Origin: Ancylobacter sp. TS-1
GTDB lineage: Bacteria; Pseudomonadota; Alphaproteobacteria; Rhizobiales; Xanthobacteraceae
NCBI RefSeq assembly: GCF_009223885.1
Contig: NZ_CP045144.1
Coordinates: forward strand, 2,046,001-2,110,000
DNA length: 64,000 nucleotides
Direction: 5' to 3'
Part shown: positions 10,826 through 19,396 of the stretch, in pieces
Numbering within the stretch: the stretch's first letter is position 1
How the letters are laid out: every line of letters starts with the position of its first letter
The notes under the pieces: generated by a model
What the model was told of the DNA's origin: nothing
Database searches by the model: none
The model's input: the letters and a program-made list of their open reading frames with translations, nothing else
Position numbers and translations under genes: made by a program

Positions 10826-10870
10826 ATGTCCCCGACCAGAATGTCCCCGACCGCAATGTCCCTCACCAGA
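10826..10870 (+). repeat. Three tandem 15-base units, each beginning with ATG
   Basis: ATGTCCCCGACCAGA, ATGTCCCCGACCGCA and ATGTCCCTCACCAGA follow one another and a fourth ATG (10871) comes next. All four ATGs are in the frame of the exporter. The repeat multiplies possible starts and adds an unconserved MS(P/L)T repeat to the N-terminus. Confidence 0.8.
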
Positions 10871-12052
10871 ATGCCACTCGCGCTGTTCGCGCTCACCATC
10901 GCCGCCTATGCCATCGGCACCACGGAATTCGTCATTGTCGGCCTGCTGCCCACAGTGGCGGCCGACCTTCACATCGACCTGCCGCTCGCCGGCCTGATCG
11001 TCAGCGTCTACGCGCTCGGGGTCACCTTCGGCGCGCCGGTGCTCACCGCGCTCACCGGCCGCGTGCCGCGCAAGCCGCTGCTGCTGTCGCTGATGGCGCT
11101 GTTCGTCGTCGGCAACGCCGCCGCCGCGCTGAGCCCCAGCTACGAGACGCTGCTGGTGGCGCGCGTGCTCTCGGCCTTTGCCCATGGCGTGTTCTTCTCG
11201 GTCGGAGCGACCATCGCCGCCGACCTCGTGCCGGCCGACCGGCGCGCCTCCGCCATCGCGCTGATGTTCATGGGGCTGACGGTCGCCATCGTCACCGGCG
11301 TGCCGCTCGGCACCTTTATCGGCCAGAATTTCGGCTGGCGCGCCACCTTCTGGGCGGTGTCGGGCCTCGGCGTCGTCGCCCTTCTCGGCATCGCCGCGCT
11401 GCTGCCCGCCAACCTCTCCCGTCCCGCGCCCGCGAGCCTTCTCGACCAGCTGCGGGTTCTCGGCTCGGGCCGGCTGCTCATCGTCTACGGCATGACGGCG
11501 CTCGGCTATGGCGGCACCTTCGTCGCCTTCACCTATCTCGCCTCGATCCTCGAGCACATCACGGGCTTTGCGGCGTCGAGCGTGAGCCTGCTGCTCGTCG
11601 TCTACGGCCTCGCCATCGCGGCGGGCAACATCGCCGGCGGCCGCGTCGCCGACCGCGACCCGGTGCGCGCGCTCACCTTCCTCTTCCTCGCGCAGGCGGG
11701 CGTGCTGGCGCTGTTCACCTTCACCGCCGTCTCGCCCTGGCTCACACTGCCGACGCTGGCGGCGCTCGGCTTCCTGTCCTTCGCCAATGTGCCGGGCCTG
11801 CAGATCTATGTCGTCGAGCTGGCGAAGAAGGTGCGCCCCGGCGCCGTCGACGTCGCCTCGGCGCTCAACATCGCCGCCTTCAATCTCGGCATCGCCATCG
11901 GCGCCTGGGTGGGCGGACTGGTCGTCGCCTCCCCTCTCGGTCTCGGCGCGACGCCCTGGGTCGGCGCCATCCTCGTTGCCGGCGCGCTCGGACTGACTAT
12001 CTGGAGCGGGATACTCGACCGCCGCGAGACGCTCGCGCTGCGCACCGCCTGA
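10826..12052 (+). CDS. MFS transporter, DHA1 (AraJ/arabinose-efflux-like) family
   Basis: A 408-residue, twelve-helix major facilitator with the DHA1 N-terminus motif YAIGTTEFVIVGLLP, typical of sugar or drug efflux proteins such as AraJ, YdhP and PbuE relatives. The loop between helices 2 and 3 carries a GRVPRKPL variant of motif A. The substrate cannot be told from sequence. The ATG at 10826 has GGAG seven bases upstream, but in-frame ATGs follow at 10841, 10856 and 10871 within a small repeat, so the true start is uncertain by up to 15 residues. It is followed after 32 bases by an aldo/keto reductase, probably in one transcript. Confidence 0.9.
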   Translation: MSPTRMSPTAMSLTRMPLALFALTIAAYAIGTTEFVIVGLLPTVAADLHIDLPLAGLIVSVYALGVTFGAPVLTALTGRVPRKPLLLSLMALFVVGNAAAALSPSYETLLVARVLSAFAHGVFFSVGATIAADLVPADRRASAIALMFMGLTVAIVTGVPLGTFIGQNFGWRATFWAVSGLGVVALLGIAALLPANLSRPAPASLLDQLRVLGSGRLLIVYGMTALGYGGTFVAFTYLASILEHITGFAASSVSLLLVVYGLAIAAGNIAGGRVADRDPVRALTFLFLAQAGVLALFTFTAVSPWLTLPTLAALGFLSFANVPGLQIYVVELAKKVRPGAVDVASALNIAAFNLGIAIGAWVGGLVVASPLGLGATPWVGAILVAGALGLTIWSGILDRRETLALRTA

Positions 12053-12084
12053 GCCCCGCTGCCCCTTTTTCAAGGAGACATTCC

Positions 12085-12918
12085 ATGCAGAATTTCGTCA
12101 GCGCCAATGGCGCCCAGATTCCCGCCCTCGGCTACGGCACCTTCCGCCTGCCCGGCCCCGACACGCTGCGCATGGTCCCGCACGCGCTCAAGATCGGCTT
12201 CCGCCACATCGACACCGCGCAGATCTACGGCAACGAGGCCGAGGTCGGCGAGGGCATCGAGCGCTCGGGCGTGAAGCGCGCCGACATCTTCCTCACCACC
12301 AAGGTGTGGGTCGACAAATATGGCCGCGACGCTCTCGTCGCCTCGGTCGACGAGAGCCTGCGCAAGCTGCGGACCGATTATGTCGACCTGCTGCTGCTGC
12401 ACTGGCCCGCCGGCCATTCGCTGCCCGAGCCGGTGGCGGCGCTCAACGAGGTGGTGAAGGCCGGCAAGGTGCGCCACATCGGCCTGTCGAACTTCAACAC
12501 CGCGCTGATGAAGGAGGCGATCGCGCTGAGCGACGCCCCGCTCGTCACCAACCAGGTCGAGTACCATCCCTATATCGACCAAAGCGCGGTGATCCGCGCC
12601 GCCCGCGCCGCCGGCCTCTGCGTGACGGCCTATTACCCCATGGCGGACGGCAAGGTGTTCACCGATCCCGTGCTGAAGGAGATCGCCGCCGCCCATGGCC
12701 GGAGCATCGCCCAGATCGTGCTGCGCTGGGTGATCCAGCAGGACGGGCTGGTCGCCCTGTCGAAGACGGTCGGCGAGGCACGCGCGGCGGAAAACTTCGC
12801 CGTCTTCGATTTCGCGCTGTCGGCCGACGAGATGGCGGCCATCCACGCGCTGGCGCGGCCCGACGGGCGCCTCCTCAGCCCGGCCAAACTTGCGCCGGCA
12901 TGGGATGCCGCCGCCTGA
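12085..12918 (+). CDS. Aldo/keto reductase (2,5-diketo-D-gluconate reductase-like)
   Basis: A 277-residue NADPH-dependent (beta/alpha)8 aldo/keto reductase of the DkgA/DkgB type. Visible features: GYGTFRLPG at the start, the catalytic tetrad in DTAQIYGNEAEVG (Asp, Tyr), TTKVW (Lys) and LLLLHWP (His), the family signature HIGLSNFN, and NQVEYHP. Such enzymes reduce aldehydes and small ketones including methylglyoxal. The RBS AAGGAGA lies eight bases before the ATG. Grouping with an exporter and a LysR regulator suggests response to a reactive carbonyl or xenobiotic, which is inference. Confidence 0.93.
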   Translation: MQNFVSANGAQIPALGYGTFRLPGPDTLRMVPHALKIGFRHIDTAQIYGNEAEVGEGIERSGVKRADIFLTTKVWVDKYGRDALVASVDESLRKLRTDYVDLLLLHWPAGHSLPEPVAALNEVVKAGKVRHIGLSNFNTALMKEAIALSDAPLVTNQVEYHPYIDQSAVIRAARAAGLCVTAYYPMADGKVFTDPVLKEIAAAHGRSIAQIVLRWVIQQDGLVALSKTVGEARAAENFAVFDFALSADEMAAIHALARPDGRLLSPAKLAPAWDAAA

Positions 12919-12936
12919 GCGACCCGAAAGCCTCCC

Positions 12937-12978
12937 CCCGGAGCGCCGCCCGCATCGGCGCTCCGGGTTATTTCTTAT
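12937..12978 (+). terminator. Rho-independent terminator after the aldo/keto reductase
   Basis: CCGGAGCGCCG and CGGCGCTCCGG (12938-12948 and 12956-12966) form an 11-base-pair GC-rich stem with a 7-base loop, followed by GTTATTTCTTATTT. It is 19 bases after the stop codon. Confidence 0.75.
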
Positions 12979-12982
12979 TTCC

Positions 12983-13005
12983 ATCAGCTATATTTTTGTG
13001 CTGAT
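12983..13005. promoter_or_regulatory. Inverted repeat upstream of the TetR gene
   Basis: ATCAGC, eleven bases, GCTGAT: perfect arms with an AT-rich centre (TATATTTTTGT) resembling a -10 region, 38 bases before the tetR start. It is a candidate autoregulatory operator. Confidence 0.4.
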
Positions 13006-13043
13006 AGACAAGGGGTTGGGACGAATAGTCGGGAGAGAGTGCG

Positions 13044-13610
13044 TTGCGGGTCACGAGAGCGAAGGTCGCCGAGCATCGCCGGTCCATTCTGTCCTCGGCC
13101 TCGCGCCTGTTTCGCGAACGCGGCTTCAAGGATGTCGGGGTCGCCGAGATCATGCAGGCGAGCGGGCTCACCCACGGCGCCTTCTACGGCCATTTCCGCT
13201 CGAAGGCCGACCTCGCCGACGAAGCCTGCCGCGACGCCTGCGCCGAAGGGCTGGAGCGCTGGCTGAGTTCCGCCGATCTCTCCGACATCCTCGACCGCTA
13301 CCTCACACCGGCGCATCGCGACGATCCGGCAAGCGGCTGCGCCCTGTCGGCGCTCGGCGCCGAAGTCGCGCGGCAGTCGCCGGAGTTGCAGAAGAGCTAT
13401 GCCGAGGGGCTGAAGAGCTTCATCGCCGCCATGGAGCGGCACATGGAGGACGGCACGCCGGAAGCCCGGCACCGGCAGGCGCTCTCGGTGCTCGCCGCCA
13501 TGGTCGGCGCGCTCACCATGGCGCGCGGCGTCGCCGGCGGCGACCCCGAACTCTCGGCCGAAATCCTCGACACCGTCCGCCGCGAGATCCGCGACTATTT
13601 CGGCGCCTGA
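13044..13610 (+). CDS. TetR-family transcriptional regulator
   Basis: A 188-residue one-domain-plus-effector repressor. The helix-turn-helix is clear: ILSSASRLFRERGFKDVGV then EIMQASGLTHGAFYGHFRSK, the classic TetR pattern. The C-terminal half resembles TetR_C_33-like domains found in regulators of oxidoreductases and efflux pumps. I chose the TTG at 13044, preceded by GGGAGAGAG, because no ATG or GTG lies in frame before the HTH. The neighbouring aldo/keto reductase ends in a terminator, so this is a separate transcript. Targets are unknown; self-control through the repeat at 12983 is likely. Confidence 0.9.
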   Translation: MRVTRAKVAEHRRSILSSASRLFRERGFKDVGVAEIMQASGLTHGAFYGHFRSKADLADEACRDACAEGLERWLSSADLSDILDRYLTPAHRDDPASGCALSALGAEVARQSPELQKSYAEGLKSFIAAMERHMEDGTPEARHRQALSVLAAMVGALTMARGVAGGDPELSAEILDTVRREIRDYFGA

Positions 13611-13691
13611 GGCAAACGGCGTATTGCGCCGGCCCGGCCCGGCTGGGCACATGAGCCCGGAATGGGTCGGGTGCCGGGGTACGTGCAGGGC

Positions 13692-14858
13692 ATGACGGGT
13701 GATTCTTCGACGGCGCGGCCATGGCGCATCGGGGTGCTGTTCTCCGCCACCGGGGTGACGGCGGCGGTCGAGACCTCGCAGCTCGGCGGCACGCTGCTCG
13801 CCATCGACGAGATCAACGCGGCCGGCGGCGTGCTCGGCCGGCCGGTCGAGGCGGTGGTCTACGACCCGGCCTCGGACCCCAAATCCTTCCGCCGCTTCGC
13901 CGAGAAGCTGCTCGTCGAGGACGGCGTGCGCCTCATCTTCGGCTGCTACATGTCCTCCACCCGCAAGGCGATCCTGCCGGTGGTGGAAGCCTATCGGGGC
14001 CTGCTGTTCTACCCCACCCTCTATGAGGGATTCGAATATTCCCGCCACTGCGTCTACACCGGGGCGGCCCCGAACCAGAACTCGATCCAGCTCGCCAAGT
14101 ACCTTCTGGGCACCTATGGCAACCGCTTCTTCATGATCGGCTCGAACTACGTGTTCCCCTACGAGTCGAACCGCATCATGAGCGATTTCGTCATCCAGTC
14201 GCAGGGCAAGGTGCTGGACGAGGTGTATGTGCCGCTCGGCGCCGGGCCGGACGCGTTCGAGCGGGTGATGGCGCGGGTGCGCAAGGCGGCGCCGGACGTG
14301 ATCTTCTCCACCGTCGTCGGCTCGGATACCGCGAGCCTCTACGAGGCGCACCGCGCCGCCGGGCTGGATGCGGCGACGCTGCCCATCGCCAGCCTCACCA
14401 CCGGCGAGGCCGAGGTGGCGCTGATGTCGCCCGAGGCCGCCGCCGGCCACATCACCGCCGCCCCCTTCTTCGAGACGCTGGCCACGCCCGCCGCGCGGGC
14501 CTTCGTCGCCGCCTTCAAGCGCCGCAACGGCGAGGCCGCGCCTGTCACCGCCGCCGCCGAGGCGGCCTATTTCCAGGTCCATCTGGCCATGCGCGCGCTC
14601 GCCCGCGCCGGCACCGACGCGCCCGACCAGCTGCTCGGCCAGCTGCACGACCGCGAATTCGACGCCCCGCAGGGCCGCGTGCGCATCGACGGGCAGAACA
14701 ACCACACCTATCTGTGGCCCCGCGTCGCGCGTCTGGACGCCAGGGGCCGGTTCCAGATCGTCTGGAACCCCGGCATGCGGGTGAAGCCCGATCCCTATTG
14801 CGTGGTGCAGAGCCTCGACGACTGGTCGACGGACGGCCTGCACGCCGACCCGTCCTGA
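13692..14858 (+). CDS. amiC: AmiC-type amide sensor, negative regulator of the amidase operon
   Basis: A 388-residue periplasmic-binding fold protein that works in the cytoplasm: it holds AmiR inactive until a short amide such as acetamide binds. It matches Pseudomonas AmiC closely as I recall it: IGVLFSATGVTAAVE, GCYMSSTRKA, FYPTLYEGFEYS, APNQNSIQLAKYL, FIGSNYVFPYESN-type (here FMIGSNYVFPYESN), STVVGSDTASLY, ASLTTGEAEV and PQGRVRIDGQNNH. No signal peptide is present. The ATG at 13692 fits the start of AmiC; an in-frame ATG at 13662 would add ten residues. It is followed after 12 bases by amiR, the same order as in Pseudomonas. Confidence 0.93.
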   Translation: MTGDSSTARPWRIGVLFSATGVTAAVETSQLGGTLLAIDEINAAGGVLGRPVEAVVYDPASDPKSFRRFAEKLLVEDGVRLIFGCYMSSTRKAILPVVEAYRGLLFYPTLYEGFEYSRHCVYTGAAPNQNSIQLAKYLLGTYGNRFFMIGSNYVFPYESNRIMSDFVIQSQGKVLDEVYVPLGAGPDAFERVMARVRKAAPDVIFSTVVGSDTASLYEAHRAAGLDAATLPIASLTTGEAEVALMSPEAAAGHITAAPFFETLATPAARAFVAAFKRRNGEAAPVTAAAEAAYFQVHLAMRALARAGTDAPDQLLGQLHDREFDAPQGRVRIDGQNNHTYLWPRVARLDARGRFQIVWNPGMRVKPDPYCVVQSLDDWSTDGLHADPS

Positions 14859-14870
14859 GCGGGGCGCGCG

Positions 14871-15473
14871 ATGGCGATCCAGATCCTCAAGGATTTGCGC
14901 GGCCTCAGGGTGCATGTCATCCACCCGCCGGACGAGGAGCGCGTCAGCCTCGTCGAGCATCTGCGCCGCATCGGCTGCAGCGTCGAGACCGTCTGGCCGG
15001 TGCCGGCCGACTGGCCCGCCGCCGACATCGTGCTGCTCGCCATCGAGCAGGACGCGCGCGCCGAGATCGTCCGGCTGCTCAAGACCGACCCACACACGCG
15101 CCCGACCCTGATCGCGGTGGTCGGCTACGAGAACCCCTCGACGCTCCAGCTCGTGCTGGAATCGGGCGCCGTCGCCGTGGTGGAGCGGCCGATCCGCCCC
15201 TTCGGCCTGCTCACCAACCTCACCATCGCCCGCAGCCTCTGGCTGGAGCGCGAGGAGGCGCGCAAGCGCTTCGCCAAGCTGGAGCGCAAGCTCTCCGGCA
15301 TCCAGAAGATCCAGAAGGCCAAGTCGATCCTGATGGAGAACCAGGGGCTGAGCGAGGAGGACGCCTATCAGAGCATCCGCCGGCAGGCCATGGCCAAGCG
15401 GGTGCCGATGGAGGACATGGCGGTCTCCATCATCAACGCGGCGGAACTGCTGAACTTCAAGCCGCGCGGCTGA
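14871..15473 (+). CDS. amiR: AmiR, ANTAR-domain transcription antiterminator
   Basis: A 200-residue RNA-binding antiterminator. The N-terminal part is a receiver-like domain lacking the phosphorylation pocket, as in AmiR. A coiled-coil helix follows (REEARKRFAKLERKLSGIQ), then a C-terminal ANTAR three-helix domain (SILMENQGLSEEDAYQSIRR and MAVSIINAAELL). In Pseudomonas, AmiC binds and silences AmiR; after amide binding AmiR is freed and prevents termination in the amiE leader. Here a strong terminator lies between amiR and amiE, exactly where such control is needed. Confidence 0.93.
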   Translation: MAIQILKDLRGLRVHVIHPPDEERVSLVEHLRRIGCSVETVWPVPADWPAADIVLLAIEQDARAEIVRLLKTDPHTRPTLIAVVGYENPSTLQLVLESGAVAVVERPIRPFGLLTNLTIARSLWLEREEARKRFAKLERKLSGIQKIQKAKSILMENQGLSEEDAYQSIRRQAMAKRVPMEDMAVSIINAAELLNFKPRG

Positions 15474-15552
15474 CGTCCGCCCGGCCGCGTGCCGCTTCGG
15501 CAACACCGGCATTTACCGGGGGTGCCGCCACCCCCGCCGGCCCCGGCCGCGC

Positions 15553-15581
15553 TTGAACTCGTCTGGCATCGATGGTTAGAT
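15553..15581 (+). promoter_or_regulatory. Possible promoter of the amiE leader
   Basis: TTGAAC at 15553-15558 and TTAGAT at 15576-15581 are 17 bases apart, a fair sigma-70 match in GC-rich sequence. It would start a leader of about 270 bases before amiE. It overlaps the stem-loop at 15565-15584, so that loop could belong only to transcripts read through from amiR. Confidence 0.35.
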
Positions 15582-15673
15582 GCCGGGCATGGACGTTTTG
15601 CAGGCAGAAGGCCGCGCAAGGCGTCGTTTGCTCGATCACCAAGGCCGTTGGTCGGGCGTGGCGGTGTAGCCCG
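15565..15673 (+). promoter_or_regulatory. Candidate AmiR-responsive antiterminator region
   Basis: Two structures precede the terminator. GGCATC (15565-15570) pairs with GATGCC (15579-15584); if G15571 and A15578 close the loop, the hexaloop is AUGGUU, with A at position 1 and G at position 4 as in ANTAR target RNAs. Further on, CGGGC (15653-15657) can pair with GCCCG (15669-15673), which is the 5' arm of the terminator, so the two hairpins exclude each other. Pairings are seen in sequence; AmiR binding is inferred. Confidence 0.45.
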
Positions 15674-15707
15674 GAAGGCTCGCGAGAGCCTGTCGGGCTT
15701 TTTTTTG
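15668..15707 (+). terminator. Leader terminator between amiR and amiE
   Basis: AGCCCG (15668-15673) pairs with CGGGCT (15694-15699) and AGGCTC (15676-15681) with GAGCCT (15686-15691), around a GCGA tetraloop with a small GA/GT internal loop, then a run of eight or more T. It is a textbook intrinsic terminator about 160 bases before amiE and 195 after amiR. The rest of 15474-15861 holds no gene I can support. Confidence 0.9.
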
Positions 15708-15861
15708 TGCCTTCGATCCGGCGGGACAGCGCGGTTCCGCCCGGTCCATGCGCAGCCGCGGCCGGCGGCCCCTTCCGCCGCCGTCACGATCCATTCCCCC
15801 AAGAACGCAATGGCCCGGCCGCTTGCGAAGGCGGCGGCATGCCCTCCCGAGGAGAACTCCC

Positions 15862-16899
15862 ATGCATCACGGCGACGTTTCCAGCAGCAAGGACACCGTC
15901 GGTGTCGCGGTCGTGAACTACAAGATGCCCCGGCTGCACACCAAGGCCGAGGTTCTCGACAACGCCCGCAAGATCGCCGACATGATCGTCGGCATGAAGA
16001 CCGGCCTGCCGGGCATGGACCTCGTCATCTTCCCCGAATATTCCACTCACGGAATCATGTACGATTCCAAGGAGATGTACGCCACGGCCTCGACCGTGCC
16101 GGGCGACGAGACCGAGATCTTCGCCGAGGCGTGCCGCAAGGCGAAGGTGTGGGGCGTGTTCTCGCTCACCGGCGAGCAGCATGAGGAGCACCCCAACAAG
16201 GCGCCCTACAACACCCTCATCCTGATGAACGACAAGGGCGAGATCGTCCAGAAATACCGCAAGATCATGCCGTGGGTGCCGATCGAGGGCTGGTATCCCG
16301 GCAACTGCACCTATGTCTCGGAAGGCCCCAAGGGGCTGAAGGTCTCGCTCATCATCTGCGACGACGGCAACTATCCCGAAATCTGGCGCGACTGCGCCAT
16401 GAAGGGCGCCGAGCTGATCGTGCGCTGCCAGGGCTACATGTACCCGGCCAAGGAGCAGCAGATCCTGATGTCGAAGGCCATGGCCTTCGCCAACAACTCC
16501 TATGTCGCGGTGGCGAATGCCGCCGGCTTCGACGGCGTCTATTCCTATTTCGGCCACTCCGCGATCATCGGCTTCGACGGCCGCACGCTCGGCGAATGCG
16601 GCGAAGAGGAGTACGGCATCCAGTACGCCGCGCTCTCCACCTCGCTCATCCGCGACGCCCGCAAGAACATGCAGTCGGAGAACCACCTCTTCAAGCTGGT
16701 TCACCGCGGCTATACCGGCATGATCAATTCCGGCGAGGGCGACAAGGGCGTGGCCGCCTGCCCCTACGACTTCTACGCCAAGTGGATCGCCGACCCGGAG
16801 GGCACCCGCGAGATGGTGGAATCCTTCACCCGCTCGACGGTCGGCACCGAGGAATGCCCGATCGAGGGCATTCCGAACCCCGACACCGCGCATCGGTGA
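15862..16899 (+). CDS. amiE: Aliphatic amidase AmiE
   Basis: Nitrilase-superfamily enzyme that hydrolyses short aliphatic amides (acetamide, propionamide, acrylamide) to the acid and ammonia. The 345-residue product is near full identity in conserved blocks to Pseudomonas Ami[37 protein letters not shown] and [20 protein letters not shown]. The catalytic triad is in register: Glu59 (FPEYS), Lys134 (QKYRK) and Cys166 (IICDD). GGAG lies eight bases before the ATG. Expression is likely induced by amides through AmiC/AmiR acting on the terminator upstream. No AmiS-type channel or AmiB gene is in the window. Confidence 0.97.
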   Translation: MHHGDVSSSKDTVGVAVVNYKMPRLHTKAEVLDNARKIADMIVGMKTGLPGMDLVIFPEYSTHGIMYDSKEMYATASTVPGDETEIFAEACRKAKVWGVFSLTGEQHEEHPNKAPYNTLILMNDKGEIVQKYRKIMPWVPIEGWYPGNCTYVSEGPKGLKVSLIICDDGNYPEIWRDCAMKGAELIVRCQGYMYPAKEQQILMSKAMAFANNSYVAVANAAGFDGVYSYFGHSAIIGFDGRTLGECGEEEYGIQYAALSTSLIRDARKNMQSENHLFKLVHRGYTGMINSGEGDKGVAACPYDFYAKWIADPEGTREMVESFTRSTVGTEECPIEGIPNPDTAHR

Positions 16900-16924
16900 C
16901 GCCTCGGGGTTCCAACTGAAACAA

Positions 16925-16955
16925 CGTCATGGCCGGCCTTGGGCCGGGCATGACG
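16925..16955. repeat. Intergenic palindrome (GTCATG type)
   Basis: CGTCATGGCCGGCC (16925-16938) pairs with GGCCGGGCATGACG (16942-16955) with one mismatch and a 3-base loop. The motif resembles dispersed palindromes common between genes of Hyphomicrobiales. It lies in the convergent gap after amiE and may end transcription from both sides. Confidence 0.6.
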
Positions 16956-16989
16956 GCGTTTGAGCCGCCCGCCGCGCATTTGCCTGCGT

Positions 16990-17086
16990 CGTCATCCCGG
17001 CCGGAGCGCAGCGCAGAGCCGGGATCGGCGTCAGGACGTGAGCGGCACACGATCCCGGATCGCCCTTCGGGCGTCCGGGATGACGG
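16990..17086. repeat. Intergenic REP-like element (ATCCCGG type)
   Basis: Two ATCCCGG/CCGGGAT modules: one with GTCATCCCGG at 16991 and GCCGGGATC near 17018, and a compact hairpin in which ATCCCGGA (17052-17059) pairs with TCCGGGAT (17074-17081), enclosing CGCCC/GGGCG. This is the form of a REP-like mobile repeat frequent in rhizobial intergenic regions. It separates amiE from the minus-strand VWA gene. Confidence 0.6.
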
Positions 17087-17098
17087 GGGCATTGACGC

Positions 17099-19396
17099 TC
17101 AACGCCGCGCCAGCCGGAAATAGAGTTCCGACAATCGCGCCGGCAGGTCTTCCACCCGCCGCACCGGCATCGCGTTGGCCTTGCCGAAGATGGCCGGCGC
17201 CGCGCCCACCCCAGCCGGATCGAGCGTCACGCCGAACGTGTCGATGCCCTGCGCGCGGAGTTGCAGCACCACGCGCCGCGCGTCCTGCACGAGGTCGTCC
17301 GCCGCCACGTCGATGTCGGAGGGCTCGCCATCGGTGAGCACCAGCACCAGCTTGCGGAAGGCGCGCACGCGGGCGATCTGCGCGCCGGCATGACGCAGCG
17401 CCGCCCCGAGCCGGGTGGACAGACCCGATTCCAGCCCGGCCAGCCGCGCCAGCGCGGCGGCGTCGTAAGGCTCGGAAAAACCCTTCACCGGCGTCACCCG
17501 CACATCGCCGCGCCCGTTGGAGGCGAAGGCGAGCAGCGCGAAATCGTCGCCGAGCCTGCCCAGCGCCTCGGCCAGCATGGCCACGGCGAGCTTCTCCACG
17601 TCGAGCACGCTCGCCCCGTCCGCCAGTTTCTCGCGGGTCGAGTGCGAGACGTCGACCAGCACCAGCACCGCAAGGTCGCGCTGAAGCAGCGCCGAGGAGC
17701 GGAACACCCTGAGGTCCGGCATCTCGCCGGCCCTCGTGGCGATGGTCGCCTCGATGGCGGCGTCGATGTCGAGATCGTGGCCTTCCGCCTGCCGCTTCAG
17801 CCGGGCGGCGCGGCCGACCTTCGCCGCCTTCACCAGCCGGGCGATGCGCCCGCGCAAAGGCGCCGCCCGGTCGAGGGCGCGCGCCAGCACCCGGGCATCG
17901 CCCGGGACCGGCGGCATCTCGCGCACGCTGCTCCAGTCCGGCCGCTCGATTCCGGCGCCCGCATCCCATTCGGGATAGGTGGCGACGATGACGCCCTCGT
18001 CCGAGCCGCGCGTCGGCCGGGCCCGGCCGAGCGTCGCATTGGCCGGCCTCTCCTCCGACGCCCCGTCCTGCGGTGCGCCCCCTTCGGCCTCCTGCGGCGT
18101 GGGGCGCGCCGCCTCGACCCTCATCTGCACCTCGTCGGAAACCTCCGGGTCGATCTCGGAAAAATCCCAGATTCCCAGCCCGTCGTCGCGATAGGCGGGC
18201 TCGCTCACATGGCCGAGCGCGTCGAAGCGGATGCGACGCTGGCCGACATCATTGGCGAGCCTTGTGCCGATATCGAGGCTGATGGCGGGGTCGCCGATCC
18301 GGTCCGCCGCCGCGCGGAACAGCTCCTGCGCCTTGCCGACCAGCGCGTCGGGATCGGCATAGGCGGGATCGAACAGGCCGCGCGCCACCCGCCGCAGCAG
18401 GGCGGCCACCGTCGGCCCGTCCTCCGCCGTGGCGACGTGATAGGCGCCCCACAGCCGGCGCAGGCCGGGATAGCGGCGCATCGCCAGTTCCTCGATGCGC
18501 GCATCCTCCACCAGCGTCGCCAGCGCGATCTGCACCGGCTTGAACCGGCGCACCGGAAAGCGCGGATTGCCGAAGTGCAGGTGCGCGCCGGCATGGATCG
18601 CGGCGGCGAGGTAGAGCCGGCGCGACGCCTCGCCCTCAAGGCCGGGAAACACATCCGGCAGGCGCAGCACCGGCCCGGCGATGTTGACGCGGCGCGGCGC
18701 CCCGGGCACGGCGGGCGGCAGCGGTTGCAATTCCGGCCGCGCGCCCCAGAGCGCGGCGAGCACCATCCGCAGTTCGGGCTCAAGCGCGTCGAAGCCCGGC
18801 CCGGCGCCGATGCGCGCCAGCATGGAGAGCGCCAGCGGCTCCTCCAGCGCGAAGAAGGCGCGCCGGCGCGCCCGGTCGCGGCCCATGGCCCGCAGCCCGG
18901 CCTCGACGAAGCCCTCGAACGCCGCCACATGCCCAGGCACCACAAGCCGGTGCGCGTGGGCCGCCGCCGGTTCCACGCAGTCCGGCGCTGCCCGGCCGAG
19001 CGTGGCCAGCGCGCGCCACCATGTCGCCCGCCCCTGCGCCCCGCCGAGGCGCGGCTCGATGCCGGCGAAGGCGTCGAGCGCCGCGACGGCGGCGGCCGAC
19101 CCCGCCTCGCGGCACAGGCCGGCGGCACAGAAGGCCATGTCGGCAAGCTCGTCCGGCCCGAGGCGGGGCGCCAGTTCGAGGCTGGCGCGCCAGAAGGCGA
19201 GCAGCGCCCCGGCGCCGGCATTCACGTCGACCAGGGCCAGCGTGCCGGCCGCCCACGGCTCCAGCGCCGGCATGCCATGCCGCCGGGCGAGGCGCGCGCG
19301 CGTCTCGTCGAAGCCGGCGGCCAGCGTGGCGCGCGCGCCCATCAGCCGGCCGAGCCGTTCCAGCGCGGGCGTGGAAGCGTCGAGCACCTCGCTCAT
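17099..19396 (-). CDS. VWA-domain enzyme activation protein, CbbO/NorD family
   Basis: A 765-residue protein whose C-terminal third is a von Willebrand A domain with an intact MIDAS (DVSHSTREK, and later VLTDGEPSDID). The N-terminal two thirds are helical and Ala/Arg-rich, as in CbbO and NorD. With a MoxR-type ATPase such proteins remodel or activate a metalloenzyme: RuBisCO for CbbQ-CbbO, nitric oxide reductase for NorQ-NorD. The length is nearer CbbO than the shorter NorD. No cbbL, cbbM or norB is in the window, so the client is unknown. Start overlaps the ATPase stop by four bases (ATGA), so the pair is translationally coupled. Confidence 0.85.
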   Translation of the reverse strand: MSEVLDASTPALERLGRLMGARATLAAGFDETRARLARRHGMPALEPWAAGTLALVDVNAGAGALLAFWRASLELAPRLGPDELADMAFCAAGLCREAGSAAAVAALDAFAGIEPRLGGAQGRATWWRALATLGRAAPDCVEPAAAHAHRLVVPGHVAAFEGFVEAGLRAMGRDRARRRAFFALEEPLALSMLARIGAGPGFDALEPELRMVLAALWGARPELQPLPPAVPGAPRRVNIAGPVLRLPDVFPGLEGEASRRLYLAAAIHAGAHLHFGNPRFPVRRFKPVQIALATLVEDARIEELAMRRYPGLRRLWGAYHVATAEDGPTVAALLRRVARGLFDPAYADPDALVGKAQELFRAAADRIGDPAISLDIGTRLANDVGQRRIRFDALGHVSEPAYRDDGLGIWDFSEIDPEVSDEVQMRVEAARPTPQEAEGGAPQDGASEERPANATLGRARPTRGSDEGVIVATYPEWDAGAGIERPDWSSVREMPPVPGDARVLARALDRAAPLRGRIARLVKAAKVGRAARLKRQAEGHDLDIDAAIEATIATRAGEMPDLRVFRSSALLQRDLAVLVLVDVSHSTREKLADGASVLDVEKLAVAMLAEALGRLGDDFALLAFASNGRGDVRVTPVKGFSEPYDAAALARLAGLESGLSTRLGAALRHAGAQIARVRAFRKLVLVLTDGEPSDIDVAADDLVQDARRVVLQLRAQGIDTFGVTLDPAGVGAAPAIFGKANAMPVRRVEDLPARLSELYFRLARR

